A stretch of 64,000 bases of DNA, taken from NCBI RefSeq assembly GCF_006385685.1, contig NZ_VFRP01000012.1, forward strand, positions 1-64,000, in the 5' to 3' direction. This document shows positions 1 through 8,877 of this stretch, piece after piece (position 1 is the stretch's first letter; every line of letters begins with the position of its first letter). This stretch comes from Amaricoccus solimangrovi. Lineage in GTDB: Bacteria > Pseudomonadota > Alphaproteobacteria > Rhodobacterales > Rhodobacteraceae. The notes below the pieces were generated by a model. That model worked only from the letters and a program-made list of their open reading frames with translations. It ran no database searches and was not told the origin of the DNA. The translations under genes and the position numbers were made by a program.

Positions 1-78
1 CTGACGGCTCGCACGGGGCTGCGCGCCGCCTTCGATCGGTTGTTCGAGCGGGTGGTCCTCGGGGCCGTGACAGCCTGA
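1..78 (+). CDS. 3' end of an unidentified gene (cut by window edge)
   Basis: An open frame enters from the left edge and stops at TGA 76-78, giving 25 residues (LTARTGLRAAFDRLFERVVL and five more). The arrangement FDRLF followed by a short hydrophobic tail resembles the last residues of LysE/RhtB-type exporters, but this is too short to assign. The transposase remnant begins about 45 bases downstream, so this may itself be a truncated gene end. Confidence 0.2.
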   Translation: MTARTGLRAAFDRLFERVVLGAVTA

Positions 79-123
79 CAGAGCCCTCTTCCGGCCGAAC
101 AGCCACGGTTCTTCAACAGCCCC

Positions 124-561
124 ACGGTTCACAAGCACCGGAACCTCCTGGCGCATGCCCCCAAGCGCCTGCACGACGAGCTGACCGAGGACTACCGCGA
201 CATGATCCATGCCGACACCGCCGCGGGGATCGAGCTCAGGCGGAAGATGTTCTTGCGGAAATGGCGCCTCAAGTGCCGGGCGGTCGCCGACAGCCTCGAG
301 GAAGCGGGAGACCGGCTCTTCAGCTTCACTCGGCTCGATCCGTCGCAATGGAAATCCGCAAGGACGACCAATGCGATCGAGCGCCTGAACGAGGAATTCC
401 GGCGCCGCGTCAAGACCCAGACCGTGCTGCCCCGCGCCGAAACCCCGCCCATGCTGCTCTGGGCCCTGCTGGCCTCCGGGCAGATCCAGATGCGCAAGGT
501 CGACGGCTGGGAAACCCTCTCTCAGCCTCTCGAGCCGATGGCTCTTGATCTCGCCGCCTGA
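124..561 (+). pseudogene. IS256/Mutator-family transposase, C-terminal remnant
   Basis: The frame is open from 79 to 561, and recognisable homology starts at about base 124 (TVHKHRNLLAHAPKRLHDEL). It runs to a normal stop and includes the segment ARTTNAIERLNEEFRRR and the ending MRKVDGWETLSQPLEPM, both typical of the C-terminal third of IS256-family DDE transposases. The N-terminal part, with the first catalytic Asp residues, is absent. The usual Cys before TVHK is replaced by unrelated codons, which places a break at about 120. About 145 of roughly 400 residues remain, so the enzyme cannot be active. It marks an old insertion-sequence scar at the island edge. Confidence 0.85.
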
Positions 562-597
562 ACGGCGCCAACTTCACGAGCCCGGAGCAGCTGCCAG

Positions 598-622
598 GGA
601 ATCTCAACCACATTCGCGACAC
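598..622. repeat. putative right terminal repeat of the IS256-type element
   Basis: The 25 bases beginning GGAATCTCAACCACATTCGC, 36 bases after the transposase stop, resemble the terminal inverted repeat expected at the right end of an IS256-family element. The left end is missing from the window, so no partner repeat can be shown. This call rests on position and recalled similarity only. Confidence 0.35.
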
Positions 623-846
623 GACCAACCCTCGTTGAAAGCCGCCAGTGTAGGGCGAACCACCCGTCACAGGTCAGCCGCAGAAGGACATGCGGTCTTG
701 CGATGCAACGGAACCATCCTGAGGAACAAATCAGCCGTGGCAAATGCGCGGATCACCCTGATTGCCGCGCGCGGGAGGAAAACTGGGCGATGGCGCGAAA
801 CAGGGGCTTGCGCAGCCCGCGGTCTGAGGCTATCTCGCACTCCGCC

Positions 847-921
847 GGGCGATTAGCTCAGTGGTAGAGCGCTTCGTTCACATCGAAGATGTCGGGGGTT
901 CAAATCCCTCATCGCCCACCA
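847..921 (+). tRNA. tRNA-Val (anticodon CAC)
   Basis: A 75-base cloverleaf. The acceptor arms GGGCGAT and ATCGCCC pair perfectly, the discriminator is A, and CCA is encoded at 919-921. The anticodon stem CTTCG/CGAAG encloses the loop TTCACAT, giving CAC, which reads GUG. The D arm (GCTCAGTGGTAGAGC) and TTCAAAT T loop are standard. A second valine tRNA follows 35 bases downstream, probably in the same transcript. Confidence 0.97.
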
Positions 922-956
922 TATCCCTCTCCGCTCGTGGGGATCGACTCCCGGCA

Positions 957-1032
957 GGGTGATTAGCTCAGTTGGTAGAGCGTCTCGTTTACACCGAGAA
1001 TGTCGGCGGTTCGAGCCCGTCATCACCCACCA
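957..1032 (+). tRNA. tRNA-Val (anticodon TAC)
   Basis: A 76-base cloverleaf. The acceptor arms GGGTGAT and ATCACCC pair perfectly, the discriminator is A, and CCA is encoded at 1030-1032. The anticodon stem TCTCG/CGAGA encloses the loop TTTACAC, giving UAC, which reads GUA and GUG. An integrase remnant ends 21 bases beyond its 3' end, so the 3' half of this gene is the likely attachment site of a former integrated element. Confidence 0.97.
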
Positions 1033-1053
1033 AAATCAATCACTTAGACAGCA

Positions 1054-1480
1054 CTACTCCGGATTGTTCCCAATCCACGCGGGCGTGTTCCCAATTTCGG
1101 GCAGCAGCAGGATTGTCTCGGCGTTGAGATGTTCCACTTCCGCCCTCCTGGCGTAGTGCCGTGCCATGGCCTCGGACATGTGCCCGAGCATCGCCTTGAC
1201 GCGGGCTATCCCGCCGAATGTGTCCGGGTTCCTGGCGACCGCCGTCGCGATCAGCGTCGCATTCGTGTGGCGCAGGCCGTGGAAGGTCGGGCGGAACGCG
1301 CCGGGCTCAAGCTCGTCGTTCCGCTCCGGGCGCAGGCCGAGGCGGATCAGTTCGGTGCGCCAGCTGGCGCCGAAGCCGGAGGCGGTCCAGGGATTCCCGC
1401 GGGAGTTCGTCAGCAGCGGCCGGCGCGGGTCGACGATCTCGGCCCTGCGCTTGGGCTCGCCTGCCGTTTCGGGCTGGTCA
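1054..1480 (-). pseudogene. tyrosine-type site-specific integrase, C-terminal remnant
   Basis: About 140 residues of the catalytic domain of a phage/island integrase remain, ending at TAG (complement of 1054-1056). The segments FHGLRHTNATLIA, LGHMSEAMARHY and ARRAEVEHLN carry the H-x-x-R, the later His and the Tyr nucleophile of the family. The N-terminal arm- and core-binding domains and the first catalytic Arg are missing. The recognisable part fades at about 1480, where it meets the stop of the adjacent lipoprotein gene, and upstream codons in this frame look like noise. It ends 21 bp from the tRNA-Val 3' end, the classic position of an island integrase. Confidence 0.85.
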
Positions 1481-2236
1481 CAGAGCTTCCATCCTCTCGC
1501 ACCCCTTCGGCAGCTTGCCGGGGCTCTCCGCATAGAGCACACGGGGTGCGAAGCCCGGGCAGCCGTAGCCGGCGACGCGATGGCCTGGCAGCTTCTGGGT
1601 CTGCGTCGGGACCGGTGGTAGAAGCAGAGATGGGGCGCCCCGTGCTGGGGCGACAGCGGCGGCCGGGATGGTGGCGGTAGATGCTATCGGCGCGGCGCTG
1701 GGCGCCACGGTCGCGGGAGTGCCAGGGCCTGCCAGAGCCATGGCGGGCGTGCCTCCTTGGACCGGAACATACTCCATAGGCGGCGTGGCGGCGGTGGGCG
1801 TCGCGGACGCGACGGCGTTCGTGGCCACGGCGAGACCAGCGACCGCCGGCGCGTTGCTCAGAGGCGCGAGAGTGACATTGAGCGGGTTGGGCTTAAGATC
1901 CAGCATAGCGCCGGTGCCGGCGTCGACTCCCGCGCCAATGATGCCGCCGAGAACCACATTGCCGGCCATTGCGACGCCCCCTCCGCCGGCCACCCCGTTG
2001 GTCACATGCGCTCGAGCGGTCTCGTATCCGAGCTTGGAGATTGTCACGTCGAACTCGGAGCGCCTGGGCATCTTCAGAGCGCAGGGGGAAACGCAAGCGA
2101 ACCCGTTTGTGGTCGTGACCTGCGCCTGGCTAGGCATGGTATTAACTTCGAACACGTCATTGGTTCCGCGAGTGATTGTGGCGCAGCCGCCAAGAAGCAG
2201 GGCCAGGCAGGGGCCGGCCATCCAACGAATTTTCAT
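1478..2236 (-). CDS. PEGA-like outer-membrane lipoprotein
   Basis: This 252-residue protein has a lipoprotein signal: a short basic start, a hydrophobic stretch and the lipobox LLGGC with the lipidated Cys at residue 18. The mature part begins with ATITRGTNDVFEVNTMPS and continues with a PEGA-like beta segment (GFACVSPCALKMPRRSEFDV, then ISKLGYE). This is followed by a Gly/Ala-rich hydrophobic stretch and a low-complexity Ala/Pro/Thr tail. Such lipoproteins are common and of unknown function, and are sometimes misnamed translation initiation factor 2. The ATG at 2236 is preferred because GAGGGAG lies six bases upstream; an ATG two codons earlier overlaps that Shine-Dalgarno sequence. The gene lies between the integrase remnant and tRNA-Ala, so it may be island cargo. 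Confidence 0.75.
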   Translation of the reverse strand: MKIRWMAGPCLALLLGGCATITRGTNDVFEVNTMPSQAQVTTTNGFACVSPCALKMPRRSEFDVTISKLGYETARAHVTNGVAGGGGVAMAGNVVLGGIIGAGVDAGTGAMLDLKPNPLNVTLAPLSNAPAVAGLAVATNAVASATPTAATPPMEYVPVQGGTPAMALAGPGTPATVAPSAAPIASTATIPAAAVAPARGAPSLLLPPVPTQTQKLPGHRVAGYGCPGFAPRVLYAESPGKLPKGCERMEAL

Positions 2237-2492
2237 AGACATCTCCCTCTGTATTTCCACGGGAGAGGAATCAACTGAGGCGGTCAACGATTCGTGATAG
2301 CGCGCCCAGTTGCTCGTTAATGATTCGTGTTGCGATCGGCACAGTTCGCGGGGGCGGACCGATGGAAATGCCAGGAAGGACGGTTCTTGTCCGTTCCGAT
2401 AGCGTCCTGAAGCTATTGGAAGGAGCCTTGGGGGAAAGACCCGGAGTGGCCTACAAATCGTCGTGTAATATCAATCGCTTGTCGGCGGGATT

Positions 2493-2568
<76 letters not shown>

Positions 2569-2682
2569 GTGGAGGCGGCTTTTAGGGGCACGGGCGGCGG
2601 GGTGCAAGGGGAAAAGAAGCGGAAATCGACGCGGTCCTCCGCTTTTTTCCGCGCCGCTTCCGGTGCCCTCGACCGGCCCGTG

Positions 2683-2714
2683 AAAAAGGCCCCGGCGCGG
2701 GAGCGGCGGGGCCT
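2683..2714 (-). terminator. intrinsic terminator of the FYDLN-acid gene
   Basis: Read on the minus strand, an 8-bp stem (AGGCCCCG with CGGGGCCT) and a 12-base loop are followed by TTTTT. It lies 45 bases beyond the stop of the FYDLN-acid protein gene and upstream of tRNA-Ala. Confidence 0.7.
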
Positions 2715-2758
2715 CGGATCTCGCGGCGGGCGTGGATGTCACGCCCGGAAGACGCGGA

Positions 2759-3085
2759 TCAGTTCTCTTCCTCGCTGTTGCCGACATCGGCGATGTCGTC
2801 GATGTCGACGTTGTCCTCCTCGTCCTCGAGGATCTCGTCGCTCATGTCGTCGTCGCCGTCGATCACGTCGTCGTCGGTGTCGAGATCGGGCAGATCCTCG
2901 ATGTCCATCGGCTCGGGCTTCGCCTTCTCCGGCCGGGGCGCCTTCGCCTTCGCGGCGGAGGAGAGGCTCTCGATCGAGAAGGTGGCGCCGCATTCGGGGC
3001 AGGTCATCGGGTCGTTGCGCAGGTCGTAGAACCGGGAGCCGCAGTGCGGGCAAACGCGCTTAACGCCCCATTCGTCCTTGGGCAT
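2759..3085 (-). CDS. FYDLN acid family protein
   Basis: A 108-residue protein of the small TIGR02300 family. The N-terminal part holds two CxxC pairs (CPHCGSRFYDLRNDPMTCPE), a zinc-ribbon-like element containing the family signature FYDL. The C-terminal half is almost entirely Asp/Glu, broken by a Lys/Pro-rich linker at about residues 44-58. The molecular role is unknown; the family is widespread in alphaproteobacteria. The ATG at 3085 (MPKDEWGVKRVCPHCG) is the usual family start. The gene is divergent from phaZ across a 203-bp spacer and is monocistronic with its own terminator. Confidence 0.9.
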   Translation of the reverse strand: MPKDEWGVKRVCPHCGSRFYDLRNDPMTCPECGATFSIESLSSAAKAKAPRPEKAKPEPMDIEDLPDLDTDDDVIDGDDDMSDEILEDEEDNVDIDDIADVGNSEEEN

Positions 3086-3288
3086 CGGAAGTCCTTCGTG
3101 TGCGTGGGAGTCGAATCCGGCGTCGCATGCCACGGAGCGGCCGGGATGTCAAAGGGGTGTTGGTCGGTAACGCGCCGTTCTCCATGCGACCAAAGAAGGG
3201 CGGCTTCCGCCCGTTCGCCGGGCGAATGCCGCTTGTCCTCGCGATCAATCGTATTATTCTCGTTGTAACAAAATTTCGTGGGGTGGGT

Positions 3289-4602
3289 ATGCTTCTTTAC
3301 CATGCATATGAAATGACGCACGCCGCGTTGTCCCCGATGCGCGCGGCGGCGCGGATAAGCCAGGAAATGGTGAGCAATCCGCTCAACCTCCTGTCGGAAA
3401 GCTACGGCAATCGCGCGGTCTCAGCCGCGCTCGACATGTTCATCCAGGCGACCCGGCGCTACGGAAAGCCCGAATTCGGGCTCGAGACGACGCTCGTCGA
3501 CGGCTTCGAGACGCCCGTCGTCGAGGAGGTGGTCTGGTCGCGTCCCTTCTGCGACCTGCTGCGGTTCCGGCGTGATTCGGCCGCCGCCGCGGCCCGGCGC
3601 GATCCGAAGGTGCTGATCGTCGCGCCGATGTCGGGGCATTACGCGACGCTCCTGCGCGGCACCGTCCAGGCGATGCTGCCCGAGCACGACGTCCACATCA
3701 CCGACTGGGTCGACGCGCGGCAGGTGCCGCTCAGCCACGGCGATTTCGATCTCGACGACTATACCGACTATCTGATCGAGATGGTCCGGACGCTGGCCCG
3801 CGACGGCGAGCGGGTGCACGTGATGGCGGTCTGCCAGCCGGGCGTGCCCGCGCTGGTCGCGGCGAGCCTCATGGCGATGGAGCGCGATCCGCTGCGCCCG
3901 GCTTCGCTGACGCTGATGGGCTCGCCCATCGACACCGCGCGCAACCCGAAACAGCCGAACGAACTCGCGCAGAGCCATCCGCTGAGCTGGTTCGAGCAGA
4001 ATGTCGTCGTGCGCGTGCCCTGGCCCAATCCCGGCGCGATGCGGCGCGTCTATCCCGGCTTCCTGCAGCTCTCGGGCTTCCTGTCGATGAATTTCGACCG
4101 GCACATGGACGCGCATATCTCGCAGTTCAAGAATCTCGTGAAGGGCGACGGCGACAGCGCCGAGGCGCACCGCCGTTTCTACGACGAATACATGGCGGTG
4201 ATGGACCTGACCGCCGGCTTCTATCTCCAGACGATCGAGCGCGTGTTCCAGCGGCGCCTGCTCGCGCTCGGCGAATACCGCTATCGCGATCGCCCGGTCG
4301 ATCCCGGCGCGATGACCGACATCGCGCTGATGACGATCGAGGGCGAGAAGGACGACATCACCGGCCTCGGCCAGACCGAGGCGGCGCAGGATCTCGCCCG
4401 GGGCCTGCCCGATTCGGAGCGGGAGCATCTCGTGGTCGAGGGGGTGGGGCATTACGGCGTCTTCAACGGGTCGCGCTGGCGCGGCTCCACCCAGCCCAGG
4501 GTGCGCGACTTCATCGCCGCGCATCGGCGCGACATCGCCCCGGCGCGGCCCCGGCTCGTCGTCTCCGACCGGATCGCCGCGGCGCCCCGGGCCGAGGTCT
4601 GA
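3289..4602 (+). CDS. phaZ: intracellular poly(3-hydroxybutyrate) depolymerase
   Basis: This 437-residue cytoplasmic alpha/beta-hydrolase mobilises stored PHB/PHA granules by cleaving polymer ester bonds. Its lipase-like box is VCQPG, with the nucleophile Cys182 instead of Ser, as in Ralstonia PhaZ1-type intracellular depolymerases. Asp355 (GEKDDITG) and His388 (GVGHYG) complete the triad at the expected spacing. There is no signal peptide, which fits action on intracellular granules. The ATG at 3289 (MLLYHAYEMTHAAL) is the usual N-terminus of the family. Upstream in-frame codons run into the spacer shared with the FYDLN gene and were excluded. No pha synthesis genes are in the window. Confidence 0.93.
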   Translation: MLLYHAYEMTHAALSPMRAAARISQEMVSNPLNLLSESYGNRAVSAALDMFIQATRRYGKPEFGLETTLVDGFETPVVEEVVWSRPFCDLLRFRRDSAAAAARRDPKVLIVAPMSGHYATLLRGTVQAMLPEHDVHITDWVDARQVPLSHGDFDLDDYTDYLIEMVRTLARDGERVHVMAVCQPGVPALVAASLMAMERDPLRPASLTLMGSPIDTARNPKQPNELAQSHPLSWFEQNVVVRVPWPNPGAMRRVYPGFLQLSGFLSMNFDRHMDAHISQFKNLVKGDGDSAEAHRRFYDEYMAVMDLTAGFYLQTIERVFQRRLLALGEYRYRDRPVDPGAMTDIALMTIEGEKDDITGLGQTEAAQDLARGLPDSEREHLVVEGVGHYGVFNGSRWRGSTQPRVRDFIAAHRRDIAPARPRLVVSDRIAAAPRAEV

Positions 4603-4632
4603 GCCGGCCGGACGGGGGAGGGCGCGTCCGGA

Positions 4633-5388
4633 GTGGCGGGTATCCTGCGGATCGGTGATCCGGAAATCGAGGTCCGCCTGCGCCGGGATGCGCGCTCGCG
4701 CCGGATGATCCTGCGCGTCGCCGGGCTCGCCTCGGGCGGGCCGGTGCTGACGATCCCGACCGCGGCGCCGCTCGCGGCCGCGCGGGCCTTTCTCGACGAT
4801 CACGAGGACTGGCTGCGGCGCCACATGGCCGCCCGCCCGCGAATCGCGGTTCGCGACGGGACGAGGCTGCCGTTCGGCGACGGGGAACTCGCGATTCGCG
4901 CGGCCTCCGGCGGGCGGCGCCTGATCCATGCCGAAGGCGCGCTCCACGTTCCCGGCCGGCCCGCGGACCTGCCGGGCCGGGTGGCCGCCTTCGTGCGCGA
5001 GGCGGCGCGGGAGGCCTGCGCCGCCGCCTGCGACCGCCACGCGGCGGCGCTCGGGCGGAGCGTCCGGCGGATCACGCTCCGCGATCCGAAGGGGCGCTGG
5101 GGCTCCTGCACCGCGCGGGGCGACCTGATGTTCTCCTGGCGCCTCGCGCTCGCGCCGCGCGCGGTGCTCGACTATGTCGCCGCGCATGAGGTCGCGCATC
5201 TCGCGGAGATGAACCATTCCGCGCGGTTCTGGGCCGTCGTCGCGGGGCTCTGCCCGGATTACGCCGCGCCGCGCGACTGGCTCCGGCGCGAAGGGGTCCG
5301 GCTGCACGGCTACGATTTCTCGCGGCCCGGCCCCGCGGAGGAGGCGGGACACGATTCCGTGCCCGGGGCCGGATCATGGCGGCCTTGA
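4633..5388 (+). CDS. YgjP-like (SprT-type) metallopeptidase domain protein
   Basis: A 251-residue protein of the DUF45/YgjP-like family of predicted zinc peptidases. The C-terminal half carries RDPKGRWGSC, then the HExxH motif in AAHEVAHLAEMNH (His185, Glu186, His189) and a probable third ligand, His195, followed by HSARFW. The N-terminal half is beta-rich, with the typical opening that recognises Arg/Lys-rich segments (RLRRDARSRRMILRV). No membrane segment is visible. GTG at 4633 is the apparent start; no ATG suits the conserved beginning. The gene lies 30 bases after phaZ and 32 before a GntR regulator, so co-transcription is possible. Its substrate is unknown. Confidence 0.8.
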   Translation: MAGILRIGDPEIEVRLRRDARSRRMILRVAGLASGGPVLTIPTAAPLAAARAFLDDHEDWLRRHMAARPRIAVRDGTRLPFGDGELAIRAASGGRRLIHAEGALHVPGRPADLPGRVAAFVREAAREACAAACDRHAAALGRSVRRITLRDPKGRWGSCTARGDLMFSWRLALAPRAVLDYVAAHEVAHLAEMNHSARFWAVVAGLCPDYAAPRDWLRREGVRLHGYDFSRPGPAEEAGHDSVPGAGSWRP

Positions 5389-5420
5389 CGGGGCGGCGCG
5401 CTTCGTGGTCCGCATCGGCG

Positions 5421-6086
5421 ATGACAGAGCCGCGCCCGATCCAGACCCTGCCCGGCGGAGACACCTCGCTCACCGCGCATGAGCGGGTCTATCGCGGCCT
5501 GCGGGCGCGGGTGATGTACGGGCTGATCGCGCCCGGCGCGGCGATGACGCTGCGCGGGATCGCCGCCGAATACGGCGTCTCGACCACCCCCGCGCGCGAG
5601 GCGGTGCGCCGGCTGGTCGCGGAGGGGGCGCTGAAGCTTTCCGCCTCCGGCCGGGTCTCGACGCCGGAACTGACCAACGAGCGGATCGAGGAACTCGCCT
5701 CCCTGCGCGCGCTGCTGGAGCCAGAACTCGCGAGCCGCGCGCTGCCGCGCGCGCATGTGGCGCTGATCGACCGGATGCAGGCGATCAACAACGTGATCGA
5801 CGAGATGATCGTGAAGGGCGACGCGGCGGGCTATGTGCGGACCAATCTCGAATTCCACCGCACGCTCTACCTGCGCGCCCAGGCGCCGGCGATGCTCGGG
5901 CTGATCGAGACGGTCTGGCTGCAGTCCGGTCCCACGATGCGCGCGCTCTACGAGCGGCTGCAGCGGCGGCAGGCGGCGGAGAACCATCGCAAGATCATCG
6001 CCGCGCTCCGCGCCGGGGACAACCCCGGCCTGAGGCTCGCCGTGCGGATGGACGTGACCCAGGGCCTGCGGATGCTGGCGGGGTAG
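5421..6086 (+). CDS. GntR-family transcriptional regulator (FCD domain)
   Basis: This 221-residue DNA-binding regulator has a winged helix at about residues 20-85 (GIAAEYGVSTTPAREAVRRL) and an all-helical FCD effector domain from about residue 95. The acidic and histidine residues in FHRTLYLRAQ and ENHRKIIAALRAGD are the metal/effector-binding positions typical of the FadR subfamily. The ATG at 5421 (MTEPRPIQTLPGGD) is favoured over an upstream ATG at 5376 that overlaps the preceding gene. The regulated genes are not evident; the downstream P-type ATPase is convergent. The effector, probably a carboxylate, cannot be told from sequence. Confidence 0.85.
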   Translation: MTEPRPIQTLPGGDTSLTAHERVYRGLRARVMYGLIAPGAAMTLRGIAAEYGVSTTPAREAVRRLVAEGALKLSASGRVSTPELTNERIEELASLRALLEPELASRALPRAHVALIDRMQAINNVIDEMIVKGDAAGYVRTNLEFHRTLYLRAQAPAMLGLIETVWLQSGPTMRALYERLQRRQAAENHRKIIAALRAGDNPGLRLAVRMDVTQGLRMLAG

Positions 6087-6118
6087 GGCGCCGGGATCCG
6101 CGCGGCCCTCCCGCGCGG

Positions 6119-8788
6119 CTAGCTCCGGAGGTCCGCGAAGAGGCCGAGCCGGCGCATCAGGAGCTTCTCCGCCTCGAGCAGCAGCATCAGCCCCACCCCG
6201 AGCGCGAGGATCATCGCCCCGTCGGCGAGGCGGAGCGGGCGGGTGTCGAAGATCGCGGCCATGAAGGGCGCGTAGGTGAAGGCGAACTGCGCGAGCACCA
6301 GCGCCGCGATCGCGCCGAGGACCGCCGGCGTGCCGAGCGCGCCGCGCCAGGTCAGCGAGCGCATCGTCAGGTAGCGCACGTTGAAGAGATAGAAGATCTC
6401 CGCGACGACCGTCATGTTGACCGCCATGGTGCGCGCGTATTCGGTCGCCTCGCCCCGGCCGAGCGCCTGGAGGAAGACGAAGAGCGTCGCCGCGGCGATC
6501 AGCGCGGAGACGAGCACGACGCGCCAGATCAGGAAGCCCGAGAGCAGCGGCGCGCCCGCGCCGCGCGGCGGGCGGGTCATGACGCCCGGCTCCGGCGGCT
6601 CGAAGGCGAGGACGAGGCCGAGGCCGACGCTCGTCACGAGGTTCACCCAGAGGATCTGCGTCGGGCTCATCGGCAGCGCGAAGCCGACGAAGATCGCGGC
6701 GATCACCGCCAGCGCCTCGCCGCCGTTGGTCGGGAGCGTCCAGGAGATCACCTTGCGGATGTTGTCGTAGACGGTGCGGCCCTCGCTCACCGCCGCGACG
6801 ATGGAGGCGAAATTGTCGTCGAGCAGCACCATCTCCGCCGCCTCGCGCGCCGCCTCGGTGCCCTGACGGCCCATCGCGGTGCCGACATCGGCCTGTTTCA
6901 GGGCCGGCGCGTCGTTCACGCCGTCGCCGGTCATCGCGACGATCGCGCCATCGGCCTGGAGCGCGCGCACGATGCGGAGCTTGTGCTCGGGGCTCGTGCG
7001 CGCGAAGACCGCCACCCCGGGCACGGCGCGGGCGAGGCCCGCGTCGTCGAGCGCGTCCACCTCCGCCCCGGTCATCGCCTCGATCCGGTCGGCGAGGCCG
7101 AGCTGGCGGCCGATCGCGAGCGCGGTGTCGGCGTGGTCGCCGGTGATCATCTTCACCGCGACGCCGGCGGAGCGGCATCGGGCGATCGCGGCCACCGCCT
7201 CCGGCCGGGGCGGGTCGAGGAAACCCATGAGCCCGAGGAACTCGACCCCCTCGGCGAGATCGGCGGGGGTGAGCTGGCCGGGCAGCGCCTCCAGGCGCTT
7301 CGCGGCGAAGCCGAGCACGCGCTCGCCCTGGCGGGCGAGATCGGCGATCCGGGCCTCCCAGTCGCCGCCCCGGGCGCCTGCCATCGCGAGCAGCGCCTCG
7401 GGCGCGCCCTTCACGTAGATCATGCCCGCGCCGTCGGGGCCTTCGTGCAGCGTCGCCATGTAGCGATGCGCGGCGTCGAACGGGATCTCGTCGCGGCGCG
7501 GCCACTGGCCCCGCGCATGGGCGGGATCGAGCCCCGCCTTCATCGCGAGCGCGACCAGCGCGCCCTCCATCGGATCGCCCCGCGTCGTCCATTCGCCCGC
7601 TTCCTCGCGCAGCGTCGCGTCGTTGCACATCATGCCGCAGGAGAGAATCGGGGAGAGCGCGGCGATCGCCCGGGCGTCGTCGCCGTGGTTCTCGGCGTTG
7701 AGCGCGCCCGTCGGCGCGTAGCCGACGCCGCCGACGCGGACATCGTGGCCGGGGACGAGCACGTGGCGTACCGTCATCTCGTTCAGCGTCAGCGTGCCGG
7801 TCTTGTCGGTGCAGATGACCGAGACCGCGCCGAGCGTCTCGACCGCGGGCAGCTTGCGCACCACCGCGCGGCGGGCCGCCATCCGGCGCACGCCGATCGC
7901 CATGGTGATCGTCATCACCGCCGGCAGCCCCTCCGGCACGACGCCGACGGTGAGCGCCACGACCGCGATCAGCGCCTCGGTCCAGTCGAAGCCGCGGGCG
8001 AAGACGGCGAAGAGGAAGAGTGCGAGCCCGGCCACCAGCACGACGCGGGTGAAGAGGATGGCGAATCGGTCGATCTGGCGCAGGAGCGGCGTCACCATCC
8101 GCTCCACATCCTGAATGAGGCGGCTGATCCGGCCGATCTCGGTCCGGGGGCCGGTCGCGACGACGACGCCCATGCCCTGGCCGGTGGCGACGAGCGTGCC
8201 CGAGAAGGCCATGCCCGCGCGGTCGCCGAGCGGCGCGTCGGGGGCGACCGGCGCCTCGGCCTTGGCGGCGGTGACGGATTCCCCGGTCAGCGGCGCCTCG
8301 TCGACGCTGAGCCCCCGGGCGCGGATGAGCCGCAGGTCGGCCGGCACCCGCTCGCCCGCCTCGAGCAGCACGACGTCCCCCGGCACCAGTTCCTCGACGC
8401 CCACGATCAGCCGCTCGCCGCCGCGCAGCACGGTGGCACGCGGCGAGATCAGGCTCCCGATCGCCCGGAGCGACTGTTCGGCGCGGCCTTCCTGCGCGAA
8501 GCCGACGATCGCGTTGATGATGACCACGACGACGATCACGCCCGCGTCGATCACATGGCCGAGCAGGCCGGCCGCGAGCGCGCCGGCGAGCAGCACGTAG
8601 ATGAGCGTGTTGTTGAACTGCGCGAGGAAGCGGAGCACGGGATGGACCGGCGCGGCCGCGGGGAGCGCGTTCGGCCCGACCTCGCCCAGCCGCCGGCTCG
8701 CCTCCGATGTCTCGAGCCCCGAGGCCCTCGACTCGACCCGCGCCAGCGCCTCGTCGCCCGTCAGCGCGTGCCATTCCTCGCCCGCCAC
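6119..8788 (-). CDS. cation-transporting P-type ATPase (P2-like)
   Basis: An 889-residue inner-membrane pump. It has an N-terminal cation-ATPase domain (residues 1-70), an actuator domain with LTGES (about 167-171), the transmembrane motif PEGLP (285-289) and the phosphorylated Asp328 in CTDKTGT. A nucleotide-binding segment KGAPEALL, the hinge [16 protein letters not shown] and four C-terminal helices follow. Architecture and motifs are those of Ca2+/Na+-type P2 ATPases. In M6 it reads NLVTSVGL, where Ca2+ pumps have NLVTDG, so one acidic cation ligand is replaced by Ser and the ion is uncertain. GTG at 8788 is chosen because GGGAGGG lies seven bases upstream. The gene is monocistronic and convergent with the GntR gene. 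Confidence 0.9.
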   Translation of the reverse strand: MAGEEWHALTGDEALARVESRASGLETSEASRRLGEVGPNALPAAAPVHPVLRFLAQFNNTLIYVLLAGALAAGLLGHVIDAGVIVVVVIINAIVGFAQEGRAEQSLRAIGSLISPRATVLRGGERLIVGVEELVPGDVVLLEAGERVPADLRLIRARGLSVDEAPLTGESVTAAKAEAPVAPDAPLGDRAGMAFSGTLVATGQGMGVVVATGPRTEIGRISRLIQDVERMVTPLLRQIDRFAILFTRVVLVAGLALFLFAVFARGFDWTEALIAVVALTVGVVPEGLPAVMTITMAIGVRRMAARRAVVRKLPAVETLGAVSVICTDKTGTLTLNEMTVRHVLVPGHDVRVGGVGYAPTGALNAENHGDDARAIAALSPILSCGMMCNDATLREEAGEWTTRGDPMEGALVALAMKAGLDPAHARGQWPRRDEIPFDAAHRYMATLHEGPDGAGMIYVKGAPEALLAMAGARGGDWEARIADLARQGERVLGFAAKRLEALPGQLTPADLAEGVEFLGLMGFLDPPRPEAVAAIARCRSAGVAVKMITGDHADTALAIGRQLGLADRIEAMTGAEVDALDDAGLARAVPGVAVFARTSPEHKLRIVRALQADGAIVAMTGDGVNDAPALKQADVGTAMGRQGTEAAREAAEMVLLDDNFASIVAAVSEGRTVYDNIRKVISWTLPTNGGEALAVIAAIFVGFALPMSPTQILWVNLVTSVGLGLVLAFEPPEPGVMTRPPRGAGAPLLSGFLIWRVVLVSALIAAATLFVFLQALGRGEATEYARTMAVNMTVVAEIFYLFNVRYLTMRSLTWRGALGTPAVLGAIAALVLAQFAFTYAPFMAAIFDTRPLRLADGAMILALGVGLMLLLEAEKLLMRRLGLFADLRS

Positions 8789-8877
8789 CCGTCGCCCTCC
8801 CTTCGATATGCCTCCCTTCCCGGATAGGCCAGCGCGCCCGGGAACGGAAGGCGGGGCGGGGGACAAGTCGTCGCGGC

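Noticed and set aside
2620-2655. Hairpin AAGCGGA/TCCGCTT followed by six T on the plus strand
   Set aside because: It looks like a terminator, but no plus-strand gene lies upstream, so I do not assign it a role.
5310-8774. Open frame of more than 1,100 codons opposite and out of frame with the P-type ATPase
   Set aside because: Its translation is almost only Arg/Gly/Ala/Pro, the mark of a shadow frame in GC-rich DNA; the ATPase on the same strand has all family motifs.
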